Source of the DNA: Alistipes sp.
Lineage (GTDB): Bacteria > Bacteroidota > Bacteroidia > Bacteroidales > Rikenellaceae
Length of the DNA: 5,223 nt
Assembly (NCBI GenBank): GCA_031285485.1
Contig: JAITWC010000130.1
Coordinates: forward strand, 1-5,223
Direction: 5' to 3'
Position 1 is the first letter of the stretch; the number at the start of each line of letters is the position of its first letter. The translations under genes were made by a program, and so were the position numbers. The notes under the pieces were generated by a model. It was given only the letters and a program-made list of their open reading frames with translations, made no database searches and had not been told where the DNA came from. Below are positions 1 through 5,223 of the stretch, in pieces.

Positions 1-4
1 AAAT

Positions 5-610
5 TTATCGCTCCCCGATTCCCGATCGATCCAGATGATCGTAAATCATTTGGATCGGAAGTCCCATCACGTTGTAGAACGAGCCGTCGATGCGCTCGAT
101 GCCCACGTGGCCTATCCACTCCTGAATGGCGTAGGCCCCGGCCTTGTCCATAGGGCGGGCGGAAGCGACGTAGTGGTCGATCTCCCCTGCGGTGAGGCGG
201 CGGAAGTGGACGGCGGTGGTGGCGGTGAAACTTCGGCGGCTTTCGGGGGTTCTCAGCACCACGCCCGTGGTGACGGTGTGGGTGCGGCCGGAGAGGGCGG
301 CGAGCATTTCGCGTGCATCGTCCCCGTCGCGCGGTTTGCCGAGGACCGTCCCGTCGAGGATGACCGTCGTGTCGGCCGTCAGCAGTATATCTTCGGGGCC
401 GAGCGGCGAGGGGTAGGCGTCGCTCTTGACCCCGGCGAGGTATTCGGCGACTTCGGCGGCGGGCATACCCTCGGGCCACACCTCATCGACGTCGTAAGGG
501 GCGGCCAGCGTGAATGGCAGCTCCGCCCCGGCAAGTATCTGCCTGCGCCGCGGCGAGGCAGATGCCAGAATGAGCCTGCGGCCCCTGAGTTTATCCCCGG
601 GCAGCGTCAT
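5..610 (-). CDS. maf: Maf family nucleotide pyrophosphatase (YhdE-like)
   Basis: Complete 201-residue protein, the usual Maf length. Maf proteins are cytoplasmic, metal-dependent pyrophosphatases that hydrolyse nucleoside triphosphates to monophosphates and are thought to keep modified nucleotides out of nucleic acids. Visible motifs in order: the nucleotide-binding SASPRR at residues 17-22, TADTTV at 78-83 with the expected catalytic Asp80, KPRD at 92-95, DKAGAYAIQ at 155-163 and GSFYNVMGLP at 176-185. The DKAGAY/IQ and GSFYNVMGLP blocks resemble E. coli YhdE (dTTP/UTP type) more than YceF (7-methyl-GTP type), so dTTP/UTP or their modified analogues are the likelier substrates; this is inferred from motifs. 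The ATG at 610-608 overlaps the upstream gene's TGA as ATGA, which fixes the start. The reading frame is open far upstream, but that part lies inside the neighbouring gene and has no Maf-like sequence. Last gene of the leftward operon; only four bases follow its stop, so no terminator can be seen. Confidence 0.95.
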   Translation of the reverse strand: MTLPGDKLRGRRLILASASPRRRQILAGAELPFTLAAPYDVDEVWPEGMPAAEVAEYLAGVKSDAYPSPLGPEDILLTADTTVILDGTVLGKPRDGDDAREMLAALSGRTHTVTTGVVLRTPESRRSFTATTAVHFRRLTAGEIDHYVASARPMDKAGAYAIQEWIGHVGIERIDGSFYNVMGLPIQMIYDHLDRSGIGER

Positions 611-1233
611 TTGATCGCGAAGTCGAGCAGTTCGCGTCCTTCGAGCGTGGCGGTGAGGCGTTGGCCGGGCGCGACCGGGCCGACTCCCACGGGGGTGCCG
701 GTGTAGATCAGGTCGCCCATGCGCAGCGTCACGAACCGCGACACGTGGGCGATGATCCCGTCCACCGTGAAGATCATGTCGCCCGTCCAACCCCGCTGTT
801 TCACCTCGCCGCCCAGCGCCATCTCGAAACGCAGGTTTTGTACGTCGCCCCCCAGCTCCGTGAGCGGTATGAACTCCGGCGACAGTGCCGCCGAGCGGTC
901 GAAAGCCTTGCACGCCTCCCACGGCAGCCCCCCGGCGATGGCCTCGCTCTGGAGATCGCGCGCGGTGAAGTCTATTCCGAGGCCCACCTCGTCGTAATAG
1001 CGGTGGGCGAACTTGCGGGCGATGGCGCGGCCCACGCGCTTTATTCTTACCACGAGCTCGCATTCGTAGTCGACCTGCGCCGTGAAGTCGGGGATGAAGA
1101 ACGGGTCGTTGTTGCGCAGCAGCGCCGTGTCGGGTTTCATGAAGAACACCGGCGCGGGGTCGGGCCGCCGCCCCTCGCCGTCCAACTCGGCGATGTGGGC
1201 GCGGTAGTTCCGGGCTATGCAGATTATTTTCAT
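607..1233 (-). CDS. Fumarylacetoacetate hydrolase family protein (FAHD1/YcgM-like)
   Basis: A 208-residue single-domain FAH-family enzyme, close in length to E. coli YcgM and human FAHD1. Characterised relatives are metal-dependent acylpyruvases, oxaloacetate decarboxylases or oxaloacetate keto-enol tautomerases. The family's metal ligands are present: Glu57 and Glu59 in YECELVV and Asp88 in GIDFTARDLQ (87-95 region). The FAHD1 catalytic His/Glu pair and lysine (recalled as H30, E33, K123 in the human enzyme) plausibly correspond to His13, Glu16 and Lys109 (PWEACKAFD). The conserved C-terminal block GDLIYTGTPVGVGPV is at 173-187. The usual G-R-N-Y near the N-terminus is A-R-N-Y here. The ATG at 1233-1231 overlaps the trmD stop as ATGA, and its own TGA overlaps the maf start the same way, so translation is probably coupled on both sides. 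The fold and active site are well supported. The substrate is not: neighbouring genes show no aromatic catabolism, which argues against a true fumarylacetoacetase. Confidence 0.92.
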   Translation of the reverse strand: MKIICIARNYRAHIAELDGEGRRPDPAPVFFMKPDTALLRNNDPFFIPDFTAQVDYECELVVRIKRVGRAIARKFAHRYYDEVGLGIDFTARDLQSEAIAGGLPWEACKAFDRSAALSPEFIPLTELGGDVQNLRFEMALGGEVKQRGWTGDMIFTVDGIIAHVSRFVTLRMGDLIYTGTPVGVGPVAPGQRLTATLEGRELLDFAIK

Positions 1234-1916
1234 TTTTCGTGCGTCGTTAACAGATCAGGTCTCAGTCGTTCGGTTCGTTCCTCGGCCTGCGCCTCGCGCC
1301 AGCGGTCTATCTCGGCGAAGTTGCCGCTAAGCAGCACGTCGGGCACCCGCATCCCGCGCCACTCGGCCGGGCGGGTGTAGAGGGGCGGGGCCAAAAGGTC
1401 GTCCTGAAAACTGTCGGTCAGGGCACTCTCCTCGTCGCCTATCGCGCCGGGCAGCAGCCTCACAACGCTGTCGACGATGACCGCCGCCGCCAGCTCGCCG
1501 CCCGTCAACACATAGTCGCCTATGGATATCTCGCGCGTGATGTAGGTGTCGCGGATCCGCTGGTCGAGCCCCTTGTAGTGGCCGCACAGGATTATTATGT
1601 TAGTGAGCGTCGACAGGCGGTTGGCCTCGCGCTGCGAGTGCCGTACCCCGTCGGGCGAGGTGTAGATGATCTCGTCGCAGGTGCGTTCGGCGAGCAGCGA
1701 GTCGATCGCCCGCGCCACCGGTTCGGCCATCATCACCATGCCCGCCTCGCCGCCGAACGGATAGTCGTCCACCTGGCGGTGCTTGTCCGTCGTGAAGTCG
1801 CGAATATTGTGCACCACGACCTCCACGAGACCCTTCGTCTGCGCGCGCTTGAGTATCGACTCACCCAGCGGCGACACCATAAGCTCGGGAACAACGGTCA
1901 GTATATCTATTCTCAT
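1230..1916 (-). CDS. trmD: tRNA (guanine37-N1)-methyltransferase TrmD
   Basis: TrmD transfers a methyl group from S-adenosylmethionine to N1 of G37 next to the anticodon of certain tRNAs, which prevents +1 frameshifting. The 228-residue length is typical, and the SPOUT trefoil-knot signatures are complete: the VDDYPFGGEAGM block at 49-60, LCGHYKGLDQR at 110-120 and SIGDYVLTGGELA at 131-143. Arg153 and Asp168 (ALTDSFQ) match the E. coli catalytic Arg154 and Asp169. The C-terminal tRNA-binding domain contains VPDVLLSGNF at 191-200 and a WREAQAEERT-type helix. The ATG at 1916-1914 overlaps the TGA of the FkbM gene as ATGA, and the trmD stop overlaps the next start likewise. The usual rpsP-rimM-trmD-rplS neighbours seen in many other phyla are absent from this window. 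No missing residues or disruptions are visible. Confidence 0.98.
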   Translation of the reverse strand: MRIDILTVVPELMVSPLGESILKRAQTKGLVEVVVHNIRDFTTDKHRQVDDYPFGGEAGMVMMAEPVARAIDSLLAERTCDEIIYTSPDGVRHSQREANRLSTLTNIIILCGHYKGLDQRIRDTYITREISIGDYVLTGGELAAAVIVDSVVRLLPGAIGDEESALTDSFQDDLLAPPLYTRPAEWRGMRVPDVLLSGNFAEIDRWREAQAEERTERLRPDLLTTHEK

Positions 1917-2680
1917 ATCAACTCTTTGTGTCGGTGGGCGGGGATGAAAAATATGTCCTTTTCAGGGGCGCGCATGACGCTCACGAGGCGCCCCTTGTCA
2001 AGCACGTAGCCGCCGTAACCCCAGCCGCGAAAAAGCTCGATCATCCGCCGCCGCTGCGCTCCGCCCGTTTCGAGCAGCACTATGGGATGGTGTTTGAGGA
2101 TCACCGGCTCCATCTCGGGAATGATGACCCCCTCATAGCCCTCGACGTCGCATTTCACGAAGTCGAGCCTGTCGAGTTTGGCGAAGAGTTCGCTGCCGCG
2201 CCTCATATCCGCCTCGAATTCCAGATCGGTGTCGGCACGCTCCTCTTCTTCCGACTTTGGGATGTAATTTCTGCCCGTGCCCATGTAGCCCGTGTAGCGC
2301 GACGAGTCGTTGACCATAGTCACGGTGCGCTCCTCAGTCCCGAGGGCGCAGGGCACGATCTCGACGTTGCTGCGGCGGCGCAGGTTGCGGGCCAGCACCC
2401 CGAGGATGGGCCGCACCGGCTCCACGGCGTAAACCTTGCCGCCGACCCCCACGAGCCGCGATATCTCGCGCGAATAGTATCCCAGATTGGCCCCGATATC
2501 GATAACCACGTCGCCCACGCGAACGACCCGCCGCAGGAACCGCGGATATTCATAAGCCGCCGAGTTTTTGCCAAGACCCAACCGCATTCCCGCGAAAAAT
2601 CCCGCGCTCAGAACCTTAAGATAGTTTTCGAGCGACAGGCGGCGGTAGAGCAGGCGTTTTATGCTACTTGTAATTGACAT
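1913..2680 (-). CDS. FkbM family SAM-dependent methyltransferase
   Basis: A 255-residue class I (Rossmann-fold) methyltransferase of the FkbM type. Motif I is VIDIGANLGYYS at residues 59-70, the acidic end of strand beta 2 is AVEP at 85-88 (ribose-binding Glu), and the FkbM hallmark DFVKCDVEGYEG is at 173-184, followed by IVLLET at 200-205. FkbM relatives O-methylate sugars, polyketides or other small hydroxyl compounds, but the family is broad and the substrate cannot be read from sequence. The roughly 55-residue N-terminal part is basic (KRLLYRR, LRRVVR) and has no clear signal peptide, so a cytoplasmic location is likely. The ATG at 2680-2678 lies inside the end of the MBL gene (17-base overlap, different frame). 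A possible GAGGTG ribosome-binding site sits about 10 bases upstream, within that gene. No glycosyltransferase or polysaccharide gene is nearby, which is unusual for this family. The family call is firm; the substrate is unknown. Confidence 0.9.
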   Translation of the reverse strand: MSITSSIKRLLYRRLSLENYLKVLSAGFFAGMRLGLGKNSAAYEYPRFLRRVVRVGDVVIDIGANLGYYSREISRLVGVGGKVYAVEPVRPILGVLARNLRRRSNVEIVPCALGTEERTVTMVNDSSRYTGYMGTGRNYIPKSEEEERADTDLEFEADMRRGSELFAKLDRLDFVKCDVEGYEGVIIPEMEPVILKHHPIVLLETGGAQRRRMIELFRGWGYGGYVLDKGRLVSVMRAPEKDIFFIPAHRHKELI

Positions 2681-3329
2681 CGTTGTCCAACACCTCGGTG
2701 ATGAATGGATTGTTCGCGGCTTCGCGGCCGATGGTTGTGTCTGGTCCGTGGCCGGGATACACTTTGACGTCGTCGCCTAAGGGCAGCAGGTTGTCGATTA
2801 TGCTGCGCATTATCCAACTGTAATCTCCTCCGGGGAGGTCGGTGCGGCCGATGGAATCGGCGAAAAGGGTGTCGCCCGTGAACACGATCCGGCTCCGCGG
2901 CTCGAACAGACTCACATGGCCGGGGGTGTGGCCGGGCGTAGGGATGATCCGGAGCGAGGTGTTGCCGAAGTCGATCGTTTCACGATCTTTCAAGTCTATA
3001 TCTATGTCGGGCAGTTCACCTGTCTTCACACCGAAGATTCGTCCGCTCGGCCCGGCGTTCTCCAACAGGAAAGCGTCGCCGCTGTGGGCCGCGAAGTGAG
3101 TGCCGTAGGTCTTTTTGAGGTGGGGTACTCCGAGGGCGTGGTCGAAATGTCCGTGGGTGTTGACGGCCACCGCGGGCCTCAGGCCGCGTTCGGCTATGAA
3201 GGCGTCGAGCCGGGCGTCCTCGGTCGGAGTCGAGTTACCCGCGTCGATAACCGCCGCCTCGCCCGTGTCATCCCACACAACGTAAGTGTTCTCCGCAATG
3301 GGATTGAAAACAAATCTCGCGATATTCAT
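2664..3329 (-). CDS. MBL-fold metallo-hydrolase, glyoxalase II-like
   Basis: A 221-residue metallo-beta-lactamase-fold hydrolase of the small glyoxalase II-like (YcbL-type) group. The dinuclear metal site is complete: THGHFDH at 58-64 (His59, His61, Asp63, His64), His134 in TPGHTPGH, the bridging Asp153 in TGDTLF and His194 in YPGHGP. The C-terminal GREAANNPF at 201-209 is typical of the group. Members hydrolyse thioesters such as S-lactoylglutathione or related compounds, but many are uncharacterised, and Bacteroidota often lack glutathione, so the true substrate is open. The start was placed at the ATG at 3329-3327, giving MNIARFVFNP. The frame stays open to 3512, but that extra stretch is low in family similarity and contains the -7 promoter box. 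First gene of the leftward five-gene operon; its 3' end overlaps the FkbM gene by 17 bases. Stop codon is TAG. Confidence 0.93.
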   Translation of the reverse strand: MNIARFVFNPIAENTYVVWDDTGEAAVIDAGNSTPTEDARLDAFIAERGLRPAVAVNTHGHFDHALGVPHLKKTYGTHFAAHSGDAFLLENAGPSGRIFGVKTGELPDIDIDLKDRETIDFGNTSLRIIPTPGHTPGHVSLFEPRSRIVFTGDTLFADSIGRTDLPGGDYSWIMRSIIDNLLPLGDDVKVYPGHGPDTTIGREAANNPFITEVLDNDVNYK

Positions 3330-3348
3330 CTGCACTTTTATTGTAGCG

Positions 3349-3356
3349 CAAAGGTA
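3349..3356 (-). promoter_or_regulatory. Bacteroidota-type -7 promoter box for the five-gene operon
   Basis: On the minus strand this reads TACCTTTG, a perfect match to the Bacteroidota primary sigma factor consensus TAnnTTTG. Its downstream end is 19 bases from the chosen ATG of the MBL hydrolase, implying a short leader of roughly 10-15 bases, which is common in the phylum. I see no clear TTTG-like -33 element at the usual distance upstream (about 19-22 bases). The box supports the short start of the hydrolase and transcription of all five genes from here. Confidence 0.72.
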
Positions 3357-3395
3357 ATGAAAAACTTTGGGATGCGGGATTTGCGGCATAAAAAC

Positions 3396-3417
3396 TGTTT
3401 CCCGAAGTGGGGAAACA
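3396..3417. repeat. 8-bp inverted repeat with 6-base spacer, possible operator
   Basis: TGTTTCCC at 3396-3403 and GGGAAACA at 3410-3417 are exact reverse complements around the spacer GAAGTG. The right arm runs into a separate 10-base perfect palindrome, AAACATGTTT (3413-3422). A third copy of the half-site, GTTTCCC, lies at 3439-3445, preceded by AAGTGG, which also precedes the right arm. The repeat is upstream of the minus-strand -7 box and about 95-115 bases upstream of the plus-strand candidate box, so it could bind a regulator of either or both units. It has no T-run like an intrinsic terminator and lies between divergent starts, so a terminator is unlikely. Its function is inferred only from position and symmetry. 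Confidence 0.45.
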
Positions 3418-3511
3418 TGTTTGGAGGGCTCGAAAGTGGTTTCCCGGGACCGGGACACGGGCACCGACGGCGCTGGGCCCACTTCCATTTTCAACTCTCG
3501 ACTATTTGTCA

Positions 3512-3519
3512 TACCTTCG
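3512..3519 (+). promoter_or_regulatory. Candidate -7 promoter box for the transporter gene
   Basis: TACCTTCG matches the Bacteroidota -7 consensus TAnnTTTG at all but one position. It ends 29 bases before the transporter ATG. A T-rich TTTTC at 3488-3492 sits about 20 bases upstream and could be a poor -33 element. The leader that follows (about 3525-3548) is A-rich (TGAAAAAACG), as is usual for translation initiation in this phylum, and has no strong Shine-Dalgarno sequence. Weaker than the minus-strand box. Confidence 0.45.
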
Positions 3520-3548
3520 CGCTCTCAATCTGAAAAAACGCGAAGACA

Positions 3549-5219
3549 ATGGGTTGGTTCGAAAATCTAATCACGGGCGAAAGTATCGCCCACTCGGTGC
3601 TGGTCGTGGCGCTCGTCATAGCCATCGGCACGGCGCTCGGAAAGGTCAAGGTCGCGGGCATCTCGCTCGGGGTGACGTGGGTTCTTTTCGCAGGTGTCGC
3701 CGTGTCGCACTTCGGGCTTGTGTTGAACGACACGGTGAGGCACTTCCTTCAGGAGTTCGGACTCATTATCTTCATCTTCGCCCTCGGGTTGCAGGTGGGG
3801 CCTGGGTTCTTCGCGTCGTTCAAGAAAGGAGGGATGAGGCTCGTGGGCATGGCCGTGACGATAGTTCTTTTGGGGGTCGGGGTGACGGCCCTTATTTCGA
3901 TAATTACCGGAACGCCGATCTCGACGATGGCGGGGGTGATGTCGGGTGCCGTAACCAACACTCCCGGCCTCGGCGCCGCGCAGACGGCCTACGGCGATCT
4001 GCACTCCGGGGCGGTCGATCCGTCGATCGCAAACGGCTACGCCGTGGCCTATCCTCTCGGCGCGACGGGGGCGATAGTGTGCATGTTGCTCATCAAGGCG
4101 TTATTCAAGGTGAAACTCGACAGGGAAACCGCCGCACTCGCCGCCGAATCGGGCGAGGCACACCACACCGAACGCCTCTCGATACGTCTCACCAACGCCA
4201 ACCTCGTGGGACGCACCATCGCCGAGGCGGGGAGTCTTCTGGCGCGCAACTTCGTCGTCTCGCGGGTGAAACACGCGGGCGGTACGGTGGAGATAGCCAA
4301 CTCATGTACCGTGTTGGGCGAAGATGACCTGTTGCTGGTAATCTGCGAGGAGACCGACCGCGACGCCATCATGACATTCTTCGGCACCCCGGCCACCGAT
4401 CTCAAGGCGGGCGACTGGGTGAAACTCGACACACATTTCGTGTCGCGCCCCGTGATAATAACCCAGCCCCACATCAACGGTAAAAAGCTCAGCTCGCTCA
4501 AGCTGCGGGGCGACTTCGGGGTGAACGTCACGAGGGTGATGCGCGCCGGAATAGAACTCGTCGCCGCGCCCGACCTCGAACTCCAGATGGGCGACAAACT
4601 CACCGTTGTTGGCACCGAGGAGTCGATCACAGCCGCCTCGGGGTATCTGGGCAATCAGGCGAGCCATCTGCGCCACCCCAACCTGATCGCGATCTTCGTG
4701 GGGATCACGCTCGGGGTGCTCCTGGGGGCGATACCCATCTTCGTTCCCGGAATGCCCGAGCCTTTGAAACTGGGGCTGGCCGGGGGGCCGCTTATCATCG
4801 CGATACTTATCGGCCGTTTCGGGCCGCGCTACAAGCTGGTTACCTACACCACGATGAGCGCCAACCTGATGCTTCGCGAGGTGGGCATATCGCTGTTCCT
4901 CGCGGGCGTGGGACTCGGGGCGGGCAAGACGTTCGTGGCGAGCATCGTCGGGGGCGGATACTGGTGGGTGCTCTATGGAGCGGTCATCACCATCGCGCCG
5001 ATACTTCTGGTGACGATACCGCTCAGGAAGTGGGGGCGGATGAACTACTTCCGTCTGATCGGGCTTGTGGCGGGTTCGCACACCAACCCGATGGCGCTGT
5101 CGTACGCCAACTCGCTCGGGGGGAACGATCAGGCGGCGGTGGCCTACTCGACGGTGTATCCTTTCTCCATGTTCCTGCGGATACTCGCGGCGCAGGTTCT
5201 TGTGATGCTTGCGACGTAA
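3549..5219 (+). CDS. AspT/YidE/YbjL-type transporter with two TrkA-C domains
   Basis: A complete 556-residue inner-membrane protein of the aspartate:alanine exchanger (AspT/AAE) family, resembling E. coli YidE and YbjL. It has two homologous membrane halves, about residues 13-187 and 377-555, each with roughly five or six hydrophobic segments. The duplication is visible: FGLIIFIFALGLQVG (70-84) pairs with VGISLFLAGVGLGAG (445-459), and GAVTNTPGLGAAQTAYG with its later AVAYPLG (133-171) pairs with GSHTNPMALSYANSLGG and STVYPFS (509-540). Between them, about 205-364, lie two soluble TrkA-C (RCK-C) regulatory domains, marked by LVGRTIAEA...VLGEDDLLLVICEE (219-268) and GKKLSSLKL...LQMGDKLTVVGTEE (311-358). 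AspT exchanges aspartate for alanine; the YidE-like branch has no firmly known substrate, so amino-acid or dicarboxylate exchange is only a guess. The ATG gives a short cytoplasmic N-terminus before the first membrane segment. TAA stop at 5217-5219; the window ends four bases later, so downstream signals are not visible. Confidence 0.93.
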   Translation: MGWFENLITGESIAHSVLVVALVIAIGTALGKVKVAGISLGVTWVLFAGVAVSHFGLVLNDTVRHFLQEFGLIIFIFALGLQVGPGFFASFKKGGMRLVGMAVTIVLLGVGVTALISIITGTPISTMAGVMSGAVTNTPGLGAAQTAYGDLHSGAVDPSIANGYAVAYPLGATGAIVCMLLIKALFKVKLDRETAALAAESGEAHHTERLSIRLTNANLVGRTIAEAGSLLARNFVVSRVKHAGGTVEIANSCTVLGEDDLLLVICEETDRDAIMTFFGTPATDLKAGDWVKLDTHFVSRPVIITQPHINGKKLSSLKLRGDFGVNVTRVMRAGIELVAAPDLELQMGDKLTVVGTEESITAASGYLGNQASHLRHPNLIAIFVGITLGVLLGAIPIFVPGMPEPLKLGLAGGPLIIAILIGRFGPRYKLVTYTTMSANLMLREVGISLFLAGVGLGAGKTFVASIVGGGYWWVLYGAVITIAPILLVTIPLRKWGRMNYFRLIGLVAGSHTNPMALSYANSLGGNDQAAVAYSTVYPFSMFLRILAAQVLVMLAT

Positions 5220-5223
5220 AGAG

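Larger units (their letters stand above)
3330..3548. other. Divergent intergenic region between the two transcription units
   Basis: These 219 bases separate the start of the leftward operon from the start of the rightward transporter gene. They hold one good promoter -7 box on the minus strand, a weaker candidate on the plus strand, and an inverted repeat with an adjacent palindrome between them. Open frames cross it on both strands but show no recognisable protein, and they coincide with regulatory sequence. No tRNA, riboswitch or other structured RNA was recognised. Confidence 0.8.

Noticed and set aside
35..706. Long plus-strand open frames opposite maf and the FAH gene
   Set aside because: The composition is that of an antisense shadow of GC-rich coding DNA, with no recognisable domain, and the opposite strand carries clear family motifs.
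611..1063. Open 151-codon upstream extension in the maf frame
   Set aside because: It lies wholly within the FAH-family gene, is rich in Arg, Gly and His as expected of an out-of-frame GC-rich read, and the ATGA overlap at 607-610 gives a clean maf start.
1928..2677. 249-codon plus-strand open frame opposite the FkbM gene
   Set aside because: It mirrors the FkbM gene almost exactly and is rich in His, Ala and Val without any motif; the minus strand has complete methyltransferase signatures.
3396..3422. Inverted repeat as an intrinsic terminator
   Set aside because: No U-run follows on either strand and it sits between divergent starts, where no transcript is expected to end.
3443..3482. TCCCGGGA, TGGGCCCA and short GGGAC-type repeats
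   Set aside because: Short GC-rich palindromes and triplet-like repeats are expected by chance at this base composition, and they have no clear relation to either promoter.
3407..4327. 306-codon plus-strand frame starting in the intergenic region, and a 259-codon minus-strand frame at 4302-5081
   Set aside because: Both overlap the transporter gene in other frames and give low-complexity Arg/Gly/His-rich protein with no domain.
1..5223. Defence system, mobile element, CRISPR array, biosynthetic cluster or other new system
   Set aside because: No transposase, integrase, repeat array, nuclease, toxin or phage gene was seen. All six genes belong to known families and are intact, so the region looks like ordinary chromosomal DNA.

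Overview
The window most likely comes from a GC-rich member of the Bacteroidota, with an Alistipes/Rikenellaceae-like organism as the best guess. Three things point there. The promoter upstream of the leftward genes has a perfect TAnnTTTG-type -7 box. Shine-Dalgarno sequences are weak or absent, with A-rich leaders instead. The TrmD, Maf and FAH proteins read like Bacteroidota versions (for example a VVPELMVSP start in TrmD and the LKSDAYP-like VKSDAYP stretch in Maf). This assignment is inference, as no search was run.

Layout: two divergent transcription units share a 219-bp intergenic region (3330-3548). To the left, five minus-strand genes are packed with no gap between them, in transcription order: an MBL-fold hydrolase of the glyoxalase II-like group (2664-3329), an FkbM-family methyltransferase (1913-2680), trmD (1230-1916), a FAHD1/YcgM-like fumarylacetoacetate hydrolase family enzyme (607-1233) and a Maf-family nucleotide pyrophosphatase (5-610). 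The first junction overlaps by 17 bases and the other three are 4-base ATGA stop/start overlaps, so this is very probably one translationally coupled operon. To the right, one plus-strand gene (3549-5219) encodes a complete AspT/YidE/YbjL-type transporter, with two homologous membrane halves around two TrkA-C (RCK-C) domains.

How they may work together: TrmD makes m1G37 in tRNA and is essential in many bacteria. Maf, the FAHD1-like protein and the MBL hydrolase belong to families linked to clearing damaged or unwanted metabolites (non-canonical nucleotides, oxaloacetate enol or acylpyruvates, glyoxalase-type thioesters). The operon can therefore be read as housekeeping and metabolite repair, with an FkbM methyltransferase of unknown substrate among them. 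The transporter is divergent, and nothing in the sequence ties it functionally to the operon.

All six genes look intact. I see no mobile element, CRISPR array, RNA gene, prophage or toxin-antitoxin gene, and no convincing new system. The main unexplained structure is an inverted repeat with a third copy of its half-site in the divergent intergenic region.
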